The position numbers and the translations under genes were made by a program. From Blasia pusilla (lineage: Eukaryota > Marchantiophyta > Marchantiopsida > Blasiales), in assembly GCA_050084515.1 (NCBI GenBank), contig CM114273.1, positions 28,210,001 through 28,274,000 of the forward strand: a stretch of DNA of 64,000 nt, in the 5' to 3' direction. Under the pieces are notes generated by a model, which saw nothing but the letters and a program-made list of their open reading frames with translations, made no database searches and was not told the DNA's origin. Numbering within the stretch: the first letter of the stretch is position 1; each line of letters starts with the position of its first letter. Of the stretch, positions 46,830 to 61,706 are shown piece by piece.

Positions 46830-48250
46830 TTTGGTTCCCAAAAGATCAGTGCTTCCTGAGCAAAGAGAGGTTTTATAAGAAATAACAAGAATAAATCCTC
46901 CTTCACTAACTTTACGGACTAACTACAACCACATTGTCTTTACAAGTACCAAAGAATAAAAGGATTTTCTTCCCTCTTGGAAAAGACTCTTCTCAAGTGC
47001 TGACAAAGACTCTTGCGAATCTTGAATACCAAAGCTCCAATGAAGATCTCAAAGAGACCTCAAGAATGGCGGCTTACCCTATTTGTCATGGTAAGTTACT
47101 CGTTGTCTAACAGCTTTCCTACCCTCTTCTTGATTATCTTCTTTAATTTTGAAATCACAAGACTCGACTCTCATTCGTACCACAACCCAATAAGATTTTA
47201 CACTCAACTCCGCGCATCAGAAAGCATGAGAGAAGACACTTCTTTTGCATCAAAGAGTGGAAAGAACTAGAAAGTATTGCAAGCTTCAGGAAGTAAAGGA
47301 TTCTTCAGCTTGGATCATCCCCACATAACTCCTTACACAATCCACCAAGACTACTGGTAACTCAAGATACAAGGAACTGCTTCTAACCAACAAAACTGGG
47401 GAATTCGAGACACAAGGGAACGATTCCTTCTTCTTCTGCTCTATTCTTTAAATAGTCTCTTATAATTCTTGATTGATCTTCCTATTCCACTCTAGATTTC
47501 TAATTGATAATCCTACCCTCCTCGGTTTCAATTCTCCAACCCTCGATCTTCCTAAGGCGTTTGGTTGCCCTAACGAGTCATTTCCGATTCCTTCTACACC
47601 ACTACGCTGCTCCATTTCCAGCTTCCAAAACCGTCGCGACGGTGTGGTCTTTATAGTCTCGCGATCCTATCTTCGCAAAGACTCTTATCCTTCTGTCGCC
47701 ACAAAGATTCGTTCTTGTAATTTCCTTCCAATCCGCTTTCTTCAAAAATATTCTTTCTATTTCCTATTCCTTATACATCTTTGTGCTTTGTGAAGACTTC
47801 TTTGATTTCTCTTCTTCTTCCTCCTCCTTTTTAGAGTTCTTAGTCTTTGCTCTTGGATCTTTGCTCTTCGTTCTTTGTATCCAATCTTTGCACAAAGACT
47901 ACCTTCATTCTCCTTTTACACAAAACCTTTTTCCAGTCTTCGTTAACAATCTTCACCACTATTTCTACTACGGTCTTCCTTGCGAAGTACCCGCGCTTCT
48001 TACTCTAGCTTCTTTTCCCATCTTTTCCTACTTTTACACAATTCTCACTCTTCCAAGACAGTCCTTAATCTCTTAGTATCTCTTGTCCTCTCATTAGAGT
48101 TTTGTAAGTCAATGTTTTCACACAATTTCAGTAAAGTATGCCTCTTTACTTCCGGTATTGAGTCTTTCGTCTTCACTCAAGGAAGATCTCTGTGCAAAAA
48201 TTGCTCTTTCTGTCAAAATTTCAAAAACATGGGCACTACATCCAGTGGGA
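46830..48250 (-). mobile_element. Probable family B 5' LTR and leader
   Basis: Purine-rich on the minus strand (gaagac, agaagag words), with a TATA-like ctatttaaagaatag near 47448. It lies directly upstream of the family B gag. A similar GAAGAC-rich text occurs on the plus strand at 51240-51560. No second LTR or clear primer-binding site was found, so boundaries are inferred. Confidence 0.4.
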
Positions 48251-49207
48251 CGTGTAGCACTCGCAGCACGGAATGACTACAAACTTCACAAAACTCAGGA
48301 ATGGGATGCGGCACTCAATGGAATATCCTCCTCAACATAAAAAAAACATAATTTACTCCCCAATGATGGTGTGGCTCCGCGATCGAGAGGATGCGGTGCG
48401 GCCTTGAGTGGCAATCAACGGCGCGTTGCGGCTACGAGCGGCGCGGCACGGCACGATACACAATCATCGTCGAGCGACTACCAATCATAAAACAAGACAA
48501 AACGGAAAGAAAATTGGCATCCCCATCAACCCAAAATATCCCATCCAACCCCTAGACTACACTCACATTTGGCCGATTCATGGCAAGAACTGTCAAAAAA
48601 CATCTCGTGGTAATTGAGAGGCCGGACGGCGTCGGCCAGACAAAGATGGCGGTGGGCAGCCCATGGCAAGGGATGGAGTTGGCGGCTTTCACATCATCGA
48701 TGGGTTGGGTTATAACATGAATGATTATAACTCCGTGCTCCATTCTCCAAATTGTGTACCGTTTCTTCAAAAATGTACACAACTTTCCAATCTACAACAG
48801 CGTTTGGTTTCTTCATTTGATCTCCCAGAAAAAACAGACAGGGACTGTCATGCATCCCTTCAATCTGTTCTCCTACACAAAAATTGGCAGCGCTTCCGCG
48901 TTGATTTCTCCCAAAGAAAATCATAAACCTATGAAAACATAAATCAGAGAGCTACATGGTGCTCTTGAGAGCACCAACATGGGGCAACCCCTCCCCATAC
49001 TTAATCTCTAATGAGAATTGGGCGGTGCTTCCGTGCGCCACTCTTCCACACAAAAAATGGGCAAAGAATCGGAAACAACCCCAACAAGCGCTCTTAATCT
49101 CGTAAGCACTCCTGTGAACCGCTAAATAGGAAATACAGTCCTCAACTTGCAACAATAGCGAGCGACCGGCGAGCTCCTCCATTGAAGCTCTCTCATTCTC
49201 TCTTTGT
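48251..49207. other. No gene recognised; CpG-rich part at 48360-48500
   Basis: A short CpG-rich part (gcggcgcggcacggcacg) sits in otherwise ordinary sequence. Open frames of 60-90 codons on both strands carry no domain. Confidence 0.35.
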
Positions 49208-49718
49208 ACATCGATCAAATCTCACATCAATGTCTCACACCAAGCTCTCCATGGTGTGCACTCTCTTTCATGTCAAACCAAACCCACTCTCCTAATGAGA
49301 GGCGTGGGTTACACACACAAGGCAAGGAGGACCATAGCTCTATCGGCTCATGCCAAGAGGTTCAACAAAGAGAGAATGAGTTCTGAAGCTCTCTCTCTCA
49401 TGGAGGTATACTCCCTTCCCTCTCCCTTCCCTCTCCTCGATAACCTATGCTTGCAGGTCACCTCCTTGGCTCTTGACCTACTGTAGCTGGTCAAGGTTCA
49501 ATTCCCAAATTGGGAATTCAACTTTACCGAAAAGGGTAACTTACCCGAGATAGTAAGTTCCTCGATATGGCTCCAAATGAGCCAAAACGAAGGGGAAACC
49601 TGCTCTCGCACATTACTGTGGCCTCAACAAGCCATCCTCGACCTCTTGAGGATGTCCACCACTATCTCCAAAGGCGTTCTTCTAGATCTTGCCGATCTAT
49701 CCTAAAAGACGTGACACC
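49208..49718 (-). mobile_element. Truncated solo LTR of the A1 type
   Basis: Aligns with A1 LTR positions 35434-35950 over about 510 bases, for example acaaggcaaggaggaccata and atggctccaaatgagcc. The 5' end of the LTR is missing where MITE copy g begins. No internal element sequence is attached. Confidence 0.75.
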
Positions 49719-49932
49719 CTCCACTTGCCTTAATGTTCCATATTTTCCCCTTTCTTCCTCCCTCCACCTCCACTCCCTCCTCCCTTATTGAATTGACTCA
49801 CCCTTGACCTACCTTCCATCATAAGATCTAAGTGTGGGCCCCACTTCTTATAATTCATGTCCGTGGATATATCTAGATTTGTCCGTCCTTGTTCGTCATA
49901 AGGACGAACTTTTTTGTTTTTGTGCAACCATG
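49719..49932 (+). mobile_element. hAT-type MITE, copy g, 5'-truncated
   Basis: Right part of the family: CT-rich middle, taagtgtgggccccac, catgtccgtggatatatc, taaggacgaac and the terminal TGCAACCATG (49923-49932). The left end is replaced by LTR sequence. Confidence 0.7.
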
Positions 49933-52039
49933 CCGCTTGTGCCTGTGAGAAAGGGACAGACGTGTGCAATAATGTTGCCAAGCTATCGCGATGAGAGGAT
50001 AAAGGCGAGCTCAAGTTGTGTGAGATATCGGTGCTAGAGGCCTTTTTAGTGGTAGTCATGTTTCTTTAGGCATAGTTGATCTTGTCTCTACTGTAGGTAA
50101 GTTGAGTGAGAAGGGTTTAGGACATCCTCTTTGTTTCTTTCATTCGCTGTGGGTATGTCTTTGACATCCTTAACTCCTTGAGCTCTGTCTTGTTGGTACT
50201 TTTGATAAGTTATCATCATCCTTTTATGCAAGCTTTCTTTCTAAAACCAAACTTGAAAATCATCACATTATGGGCGTTAGCTCATACTAAAAAGCTCCCA
50301 AGGAGTGCCATGTATGAAGCCTTTCTCAACATCTATTTCATTCAACCCTGTACTAAGCCAAAAATTGAATACATAAGATGTTTTAGTAATTACATTAATT
50401 TTTAAAATAAATTCAAATTTAAGAGAAATGATCAAGCTTTATGAAAAATTGGTAAGAATCCTAAGAACTAGGAAAAAATATTTTTTAATGAATTTTTAAA
50501 AGATATATAGGCAGAAAGTATTAATTTGTTTAAGTTCAAGTTGATTTTTGAGGTGGATTACATTTAAAAAAATGATCAATGATGAAATTTAATTTAATTT
50601 ACAGTTTTAAAATATCAAGCTTGGTTGTGAAGTATTTTTTAAAATATTTTGAATTTTTTTTATTAAAATGAGTAATCTCATCTATTTAATTGAGAGATAG
50701 GGTTGGAAAAATAAGAGACAAATGAATTTCCTTCTAAGTTAATAAGATGGATAAGAGGGTTTTAAAAAATACCAATCTCATATCATTATTTTAATTAAGC
50801 ATAAATTTATCTTTTCTATTTTAAAGTTTTTTTTCTATAAATTTTTGGACTTAAAATTTTTTAATTTAACATTGATCTAATGGTTCTATTATATTTTCCA
50901 TTTGTGAGGTATTTCCATTCCCATCTATAAATCGAATGCGTCACATCGACAAAAAATTAATAATTAAAAATAAAATAGGAAGAAAATCACTTTCGTCATT
51001 TTGAAAAGTAATTCTCTCACACCATTCTTCTTTTATCTTCTTACATTCTTTTTGCAACATTGTACTTAAAATTTGCTCTATCATCTCCAGATTAGATTGG
51101 TCAAGTGAGTTGCTTTCCTTTCAATTTCGGGAATTTCTCAAAATGTGTTCAAAAGGCAATCCAAAATGGTGAATGTCGGGTAGCTAGATGGTTGTGATAC
51201 TTAACTCTAAAAAAAATTTGACAATTTGTTATCATTGGTAAGAGAATACAAGTAAAGCAGGATTTTTTTCAAGAAAGCAAAAGAATGTTTTGGGATAAGA
51301 TGTTTTCCAAGGATGGGATGAAGAGTTGATAAAGATGAAGACTCAACTTAGAGGAATAAGAATGAAGAAGAAGGACCCACAAAGACATATAAGAAGACTA
51401 TAGAATACTAATGAAGAAGCAGACAAAGAACAAAGAGGTTCTATCATCATAGCAAAGACTTTGTAACGAGGACTAAGGAAGAGGATAAGGAAAACTCTTC
51501 GCGAAGACTAAAGATCTTCGTCATGAAGACTTTAAGGAAATCCGTCGATTGTAGTCACAAGTAGTTAGAACATAAAGGGCACATGGGTTGGATAAAGATA
51601 ACTAAAAGGCATAACGCTTAGAAACGACACAACGGTTAGGGATACTGATTCAGCAAGATCATTAAACAATCAAGATTTATTCAAGGGACACTTTAGTAGG
51701 AAACATTGTTTTATATCTTAACTATAATTTTTAGTGAGACTATAGCGTGCACAAATTTGTTAATCAACCAAACTCCAATAGAATGAGTTCGTGATAAGAC
51801 TCCATTCAAAGTCTTCAAAGGAAGTAAATCTAATTTTTCATTTCTCAAAGTTGTCGGTTGCATCTATTATACTCGTATTTCTTTTGAAAGACATAAGATA
51901 TTAGATCCCAAATCTGAGATGTATTTTCATTGGCTACATGGATTAAATACGTATTCAATGAATTGAAGTATTAAAACAACAATATACTCTTTTTATGGTT
52001 TTAAATATGATAGAAGGCTTGTAATTTAATCTCTACATA
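49933..52039. other. AT-rich DNA, no gene recognised
   Basis: No supportable frame. Positions 51240-51560 are A-rich with repeated gaagac words and may be an LTR fragment related to the region upstream of family B gag. Confidence 0.35.
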
Positions 52040-52789
52040 ATAGACTAGAGTGTAAAGTTACAAGTGGATGAAGGAGAGTTGTTTGTAGATTCTTATATGT
52101 ATATGTGCATGGTTGTAAGTTTGATCTATGTGATTATAACTAGGCTAGACTCGAGCTACGTAATGGGCTTAGTGAGCCAGTTTATGCAAGTACATTGGAA
52201 ATCTCACCTTAATGTTGTGAGGAGCATTATACAGTATGAGAAATTTTTTGTTCAATTTGGGCTTCAATTTGAACCATCTCTGAGTTCACAAGTACAGAGT
52301 TCACAAGTACAACCATCACACATGTTCATTGGGCATGAAGCGTGTCATACAGACACTCTATAACTAGTGATTCCTTCATCTTAGAAAGCATAGTTTTAAT
52401 TTTGGGCTTAAAGAAGCAAGCTATAGTTGCTATATCTTCAATAGAGGTTGAGTACAAACGAGGAACCAAGGCAACATGTGAGGCAGTGTAGCTTCATCGA
52501 GTACTTGCTGAGATTAGTATATATAACTCATAACCTAGTGTAATATATGCATAATATATTAATAATATTTTTCTTACTAATAATCATGTATTTCATGCTA
52601 GAAAAAGCATGTAGAGGCGCACTACCACTTTATTGGAGAGAAAACCCTTACAGAAGAAATTGATCTTATGCATATAAATACTGATTAGTAAATTGCTAAT
52701 ATCTTCACTAAGGTATTGTCTCAAGATAAGTTTGAAATGTTTAGAAATAATTTAGGTATTGGAGACATTAATATGAGCTAGAGGGGAAA
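52040..52789 (+). pseudogene. Ty1/copia fragment C1: end of RT and RNase H
   Basis: Parallel to 55050-55781 in C3. The RNase H part reads SKKQAIVAIS, then EVEYKRGTKATCEAV and ADIFTKVLSQDKFEMFRN near the end. A local 15-base duplication (agttcacaagtacag) is visible near 52283. Stops throughout. Cut at its 5' end. Confidence 0.75.
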
Positions 52790-52906
52790 TATTGAAGATT
52801 CAGGTATAGTTAAGCTCATTGGACACATGAATTGTTATATTTGGTATTCACATAAAGTAGGAAAGCTTAATCTTGGTTTTTCTGTTTAGCATGGTTATCT
52901 TAACTA
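52790..52906 (+). mobile_element. Copia LTR 5' part (C1)
   Basis: Starts TATTGAAGATTC after a purine tract (gaggggaaa) and matches the LTRs at 55782 and 53677 (reverse). It stops at MITE copy h. Confidence 0.6.
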
Positions 52907-52990
52907 TATGGTTGCACAAAAATATAGAATTCCATCCCTGAGACCGACAGTATGCATATGTCTATGGACATAGATTGCAAGAGATGGGAT
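52907..52990 (-). mobile_element. hAT-type MITE, copy h, truncated
   Basis: TATGGTTGCACAAAAATA followed by tctatggacatagattgcaa and gggattcacact, the first part of the family in minus orientation. Confidence 0.55.
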
Positions 52991-53344
52991 TCACACTATC
53001 CAACAGACCTTAGTCATGTTCTTCTCATTCAACATAGTACGTGTCAGTTCACCAGCTTTATGAGCTCAAAATATCAGAATAAAATCATTTTGGATGTGTT
53101 GGAAAGCTCGCAAGGAGCGCTATAAGAAAGTAAGAATATGATTTATAATTGTTGATAACTCAGATTGCTAAATTGAATGGGAAAGCCCTTAAAAATGCCT
53201 CTTAAGTTTTTTCATCTTCACAACTCTATATGAAATCTTCTATCACTAAACTCTGATGGAAATTTCCTTACTCCAAACTAAAATTGTGTCTTCTCTTGCC
53301 TCCTCTCCTCAAACACCAAGAATTTCAATGGATGTTCTGTTATC
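52991..53344. other. No gene recognised
   Basis: Sequence between the MITE fragment and the copia LTR. Its right part is the leader downstream of the C2 primer-binding site on the minus strand. Confidence 0.35.
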
Positions 53345-53677
53345 GCTCTAATACCATATAGAAAATAATTAAATAAGCATGATTGATGAGATACATCTCT
53401 TACATTCACATACGACCATGGTGAACGATATTTTTCAATGAGAGAATAAGTGGGGTTTGGTATCCTTCTCAATTATATGGGGTATGTACAAAAAATTATA
53501 ACCTTAATCCTAATTAGAATCTCAAGTTATACTAACTATGGTTAACTATTCATAATTAAGAATTTAAGATAATCATCTATAACTTACAAACCAAGATCAA
53601 GCTTTCCTACTTTGTATGAGTACCAAATGTAATATTTTGTATGTTGAATGAGTTTGACTATAACATAGTCTTCAATA
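53345..53677 (-). mobile_element. Copia 5' LTR with primer-binding site (C2)
   Basis: A 321 bp LTR (53677 to 53357) in minus orientation, starting TATTGAAGAC. It is followed directly by TGGTATTAGAGC (53356-53345), one base from TGGTATCAGAGC, the site complementary to initiator Met tRNA used by many plant copia elements. No gag-pol follows. Confidence 0.75.
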
Positions 53678-54239
53678 TGCCTTTCATTGGAATAAAAAAT
53701 GGTAGTCCCAATGTACTTATGTCTAGACTCTTGTTTTTTGGAACACATGAAAGAATCTCACTTGGCGTAATATCAAACAAATTGACCTAAACCCCATGAT
53801 GGCCTCTGTCATGATAGATGAGACATAGGGCAAGATAGTATCAAGGCCTTAGAGCAAACTTGTACTTCCCTTTTTTGAGAGATCATATGTGGCCTATTCT
53901 TAGGAGATAACCTACGAGTCTAGATCACCCTTTCTTTATGAGGAGTGACAAACTTAGAGAAGTTGACCCTCCCATCCTTTGTGTGGCGCCACTTTGGCCT
54001 GTAGGGTCGGGGGTTAGTTGATAGTTGGTCTCATGAGAGAACCACATGTGTAATTGTTAGGGAGTTAGTACCTTATGTATTCATATCGTTTGTGATCTGC
54101 TGGGGGATAATAGACGCGTCCACCTCAAAACAATAAATTTGTATATCAAATAGAGTTACATATTATGTTTATAGATTTATAAATGAAGGATTCCTTGCAA
54201 CACATCACACATATATGATGACTATCCTTCAAGAACAAG
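53678..54239. other. No gene recognised
   Basis: Unassigned sequence upstream of copia fragment C3. It may be degraded copia pol, but no motif is readable. Confidence 0.3.
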
Positions 54240-55781
54240 AACCAAGTTTTTTTTTGAAGTTGCAAGAAAGGTCGAATGGATTGAAGTTATGGAGGAAGAG
54301 CTTGTTGCATTAAGACATCAACACACATGGGAGTTGGTTGATATACATTTCGGTGAGGAAAATATTGATTGCAAATGGATTTACAAAGTCGAGCGCAATC
54401 AAGATGGTATAATAAACATATATTAAACCACATTAGTAGCATAAGGCTATGCACAACAACATGACATCGATTATGAGGAGATATTTAGCCCTATTATAAA
54501 GATGACGACTACGAGAACACTACTTGCAATTACAACAAGTGAGAAGTGGAGACTACGTCATATAGATATCAAAAATGCCTTCTTGAATGGAGATGAATAT
54601 GAGGAGATATACATGACTCAACCACAGAGATATGAGCATCTATAGTTTCCACTCTTTGAATGATGGTTAAAGAAAGCTCTACAGGGGCTCAAGGAAACTC
54701 CAAGAGTTTGGTATGATAAGATTACATACGTCCTACAAGGGTTGGGCTTTAGGGTACTAATTCTGACGCCTCACTATATATCTTGAGAGGACAATGTCAT
54801 ATAATTATCATTGTGTTGTATGTCGAAGACCTCTTGATTATGGGGAATACTGAGGATAAAGTACAACAAATCAAGCTAAATTTACATGCAAAATTTGATA
54901 CAAAGGACTTAAGAGAACTCAAGTACTTCCTTGGTCTTTAGTTTATCAGGGTTGGAGATAGCATATGGTTATAATAATGACAATATGCTTTTCACATGCT
55001 TTCAAAATATGGTATGATGGCTTATAAGCTAATCTTTACACCGTCGGGCTAGAGTTTGAAATTGGGAGTGGATAAAGAAGACTTGCTTGAAGATTCTAAT
55101 ATGTAAAAGTGCATGGTTGGAAGTTTGATCTATCTAAATATAATTAGGTCAGACTTGAGCTATACAATTGGCCTAATGAGCCAACTTATGCAAGTATATA
55201 AAAAAACCTCTCATTGATGTTGTGAGGAGGAATATGCGGTATGTAAAATTATGTGTTCAATTCGGGCTTCAATTTGAACCTTCTATGAGTTTATAATTAC
55301 AAGGATTCATAGATGTTGATTGGATAGGAAGCGTGTTTGATAAACACTCAACATCTGGTTATTTATTTATCTTGGGAAGCGCAATTATAAGTTGGGCTTC
55401 AAAGAAGCAACCTACACTTGCTTTATCTTCAACAAAGGCTGAGTATAGAGGAGCAACCAATGAAGCATGTGAGGCGGTGTGATTTCAATGGTTTCTTGCT
55501 GAGATTGGTGTTAATAACTTAGGACCTAGTGTTATATGTGGAGATAATATTAGTAGCATCAAGCTTGCTAATAATCATATGTTTCATGCTTGAATAAAGC
55601 ATGTTGAGGTGCACTACCATTTTATCACAGAGAAAGTGCTTATAGGAGTAATTGATCTTGTGTATATAGATAAAGATCAATAAATTGTTGATATTTTTAC
55701 AAAGGCATTGTCTAGAAATAAGTTTGAGATGTTTAGAAACGATTTAGATGTTAGAGATATCGATATGAGTTTGATGGGAAG
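54240..55781 (+). pseudogene. Ty1/copia RT-RNase H pseudogene (C3)
   Basis: Reads EWIEVMEEELVALRHQHTW, CKWIYKVERNQDG, GYAQQHDIDYEEIFSP and IDIKNAFLNGD, all classic copia RT blocks in order. The YVDD box reads YVED (54819-54830). RNase H follows with DVDWIGSVFDKHSTSGY, SKKQPTLALSSTKAEYRG and VDIFTKALSRNKFEMFRND. Many in-frame stops. Gag, protease and integrase are missing, so it is 5'-truncated. It lies in the same direction as fragment C1. Confidence 0.85.
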
Positions 55782-56088
55782 TATCGAAGATTGAGTATAA
55801 TCAAGCTCATCAGAAACCGGAATTGCTATATTTGGTACTCATACAAAGTAGAAAAGCTTAATCCTGGTTAGTTGGTCAAGCATGATTATCTTAACTAGAG
55901 TTAGTTAATCATAGTTAGTTAAACTCTAGATTATGGTTAGGATTAGGATTAGGGTTGCTCATACATAACCTTCATAATTGAGAAGGGAAGCCTCCACTCA
56001 TTCTCTTATTGCAAATTTTTCTCTCCATGGTAGTGTGTAAGTGTGAGAGTCGTATCCCGTAAGTTATGCTTCTTTAGCAGTTTTCTAT
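55782..56088 (+). mobile_element. Copia 3' LTR (C3)
   Basis: About 307 bases beginning TATCGAAGATTG after gatgggaag and ending near ttttctattg. It is collinear with the C2 LTR, including ggtactcatacaaagtag and gagaagg near the middle. Confidence 0.65.
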
Positions 56089-57000
56089 TGCTAATCCACC
56101 TTTTCATCGGCGATGACTCCTTGGGTTCATTCATTTGGGCGTCGCACCCTTCGAGGCCCAGTGTTTACTTATGCAATGCACGACTTTAAATTACCTCCCA
56201 AAATGATAATGAACTATGAAAAATTTCACGTGCCATTTTAAATAAACCTCGAATCATCCTATTGGCTCAAAAAGCGAACAATCAGATTGGCCGAAATTGC
56301 CAAGTGTCAAGAGGAGAGGAATATGAAAAATGAAGGAGCACTCTCCAATAGTAACTAGTTAGCACGCCCATGCTTGCGTATGAAAATGACTCTATTTAAG
56401 AAGTCTAGAAATATCGTTCATTTAAAATTTCAAATAGAACCCCAATTTTCTTGAATCTTAAAGAGTAATAACACTTCCCCTTCCCTAAACAACTCCATCC
56501 CTCATGAAAAGTCTGAATAATATATACTCGTCTCTCTCAACTTCTCCCATCAAAATAATACCCACGAATTAAGTCATTTCCCTCTTCCGTTCAAATTCAT
56601 TTTAACTTCCTAAGGTCAAAATTATATTCATTAGAGGTTTGCTCGTGCTATGCACATGTGACATGAAACTTCGTATCCACCTATTTTCCTTACTCAATCA
56701 TTTATTATATTTAATCCTAGTGCTGACACGTGTTGCCACGGGGAAAGCAGATGTGGATAGGAGGAGGAGTTGTTCTCTAACCCCATCCTATGGTAATAGT
56801 ATAGATGTCACTATTTATTACGGCCCTTGCAATTACTCCCATTTTTTTCATCTAAGTAGGCATATTCCATATGTGTTTGATAATTATTTTTTCATCCCCT
56901 CTCACTTGTTTATCTCACTATTTTGTTTTATTGTGGGTGTAGGATCGCCAAATAGAACATAGAAGAATGAAATGACGAAGAAATAGGGAAGGATGTTCAT
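56089..57000. other. AT-rich DNA, no gene recognised
   Basis: Includes ctcgtgctatgcacatg near 56641, similar to the palindrome near 19640, and a pyrimidine-rich tract like 5990-6300. No gene supported. Confidence 0.35.
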
Positions 57001-58320
57001 AAGTCTTTGATAATTTTTTTTTCCTCTTATTTATCTCACTATTTGTAATTGTGAGTGGAAGACTGCCCAATAGTAATATAGATTTCTCAAATAGAAAAGA
57101 GAAGAATGAAATGCTGAAAAAGATCGCGAACGATAAGGCTTGCAAGGTCTTGAACGTGTGCCCAAGAGAACAATCACCTCGAAGATTCTCGAATATTCGT
57201 AGAGAGGCACCAGGAGTTCGCCTGTTAGCGTGAGATTGCTTCTGACCTACGGCTTCCGTCGGGCAGGGCAGCGAAATTGCGTCAATGACGGGCAGCCTGG
57301 TAGAGTGATTATTAAGGGTAGGCAACAGTGGACGTCCGATCCAAGATCCCACGGCCCGAGACGAGCTCCGGAAGAATCTGTCGTACATGTACAGGAGGCA
57401 GTTTCTACTTTCTGACATGCTACATGGTGGAAGGCATCCATGGGGTTCCAAACGATCCCATGCCATGGCGTGGGATGGCAAGGCATGGCATGGGATGGTA
57501 GAGCTGTTGCAGGGTTCCCTTCCAGGTCACGACACTCACTCGAAGATAGAGAGAGAGAGAAACGCGGTGGAGCTCTAGTACGCTCTTAGTCACTTGTCGT
57601 CGTGTCCTCCGCCCCACTTATGCTCGATGCTGCTTCTAAGGGCTCTCCATCAATCCGCTGCTGGTGCAGCTCGTTTTCCTCCCGCTTCCGCTCGCATCTT
57701 CGAGGCTCGCTGCATATCGCATTGTCGGCCGAGCGTTTACCTGGCCGGAGATTCAGAGGGAATGACATAGGTATCCATCGTTTCCTTGATTGGTCTCGGA
57801 CTTTTTTGTCACAATATTTTGCCATAGCGCGGTGGCGGGGTGAGAGAGCAAGAGACTAGGGCGACGCTCGCCATTGGGCGCTCGTCGCGATTGAGGGATG
57901 AAATCATCTTTGCTGGCGATAGAGCGTTGCATGCCTCATTTTCTTGTCTTTTCCGCCCGAGTGTGAGTGAGGTGCGACTTGTCCGGATCTCCAACTTTGC
58001 TGCGGTCTGGGGTGTCGATTGAGGGGGGATGAGAGGGAGGGTTGAAGCCGTGCAGATTTAGTGTCTCGTTTGATTTTCCCGAGAATCTGGACAGTCGATG
58101 CGTGCCAGTAGGTTTCTCGCGTAGTTGTAACGATCGGGTCGCGGTTGGACTGCACACTACCTTGGAGGAGTTTATGATCCAAACAAACGGATCGAAAGAG
58201 AACCCGATCCCCTGTAAGTCTTGCGTCTCTAAGCGCGAACGTGGTCTTGATCGACTGGGACTAGCCGACAGCATTGTCCGTTAGATCATTGAAGTGTCGG
58301 AAGCTTTAAGGCAAAGGTGA
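57001..58320. other. CpG-rich 5' flank of the bZIP gene
   Basis: Base use becomes CpG-rich from about 57120, suggesting unmethylated promoter or transcribed leader. A short direct repeat (catggcatgggatgg words) lies at 57460-57500. A GTAAGT donor-like site at 58214 and a ctctgcag acceptor-like site ending at 58720 could bound a 5' UTR intron. No TATA box could be assigned. Confidence 0.4.
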
Positions 58321-58368
58321 TCTTTCTAGCTGTTATGACTTCTTGCTCATGCCTTTGTGCGTGCGTGC

Positions 58369-58482
<114 letters not shown>

Positions 58483-58867
58483 TGGAAGTAGTTGAGGTTG
58501 GGATCCTTCTTTAGACCTGGACGCGAGTCCACCATTCTTATTCTTTGTGCTTGCCATGGTGAGATCGGTTTGTCGCGGTCCTAGGTTGTTGTTTTTTCAG
58601 TCACGTTTGTGCATGCTTGCCTTGCCCCTTCTCCTCGTGTTCCCGGGCTACCCTTCGCGAAGTTTTGCTTTTGGGCGAGTCGGGACTGACGCATACTGTG
58701 CTATACCTGGTTCTCTGCAGAAGTGAGAAGGCGTAACCAAGAAAGACCGGAGTGAATATAGTCGGGTTTCCCGGTCTTCACAGGACACAACAGTTAGCGT
58801 GCCGTAGGTGGGGCAGCAGCTGATAGATCAAGGACTTAGGAAGCCAGAGGTTGAGCCGTAGTTTGTG

Positions 58868-59097
58868 ATGGGCCCTGGATCTGGCAATACGCTTGGGCGG
58901 CAGGTAGCTGAGTTAAATTAGTTACATGAGGCAGGAAGGTAAATCTTTGAAGGCCTTGTAGGGTTTTGGGCCAGACGGAGGCTTGGCATCTCCTGAAGTG
59001 GATGTGTTCGGCAGCTTGCAGATCGACTGTGTGGTTAAGGAGCCACAAGTTGTCGCCAATAGCGAGGTTAGAGTGCAGACCGACTTCCCTTCTGTAA
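58868..59097 (+). promoter_or_regulatory. Three upstream open frames before the bZIP start
   Basis: ATGs at 58868 (17 codons, stop 58919-58921), 58926 (11 codons) and 59002 (31 codons, stop 59095-59097) precede the main ATG at 59129. If transcription starts upstream of 58868 they would lower translation of the main frame. Their presence is seen; their use is inferred. None has a recognised conserved peptide. Confidence 0.4.
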
Positions 59098-59128
59098 CGT
59101 CGACTTACCAACAAGTTCATTGAGGGGG

Positions 59129-61706
<2,578 letters not shown>

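Noticed and set aside
56918-57481. 187-codon minus-strand frame as a gene
   Set aside because: No domain. It spans an abrupt change in composition and lies upstream of the bZIP gene where promoter sequence is expected.
59120-59128. bZIP start at 59120
   Set aside because: The codon is TTG, not ATG. The first in-frame ATG is 59129 and gives the expected MDG start.
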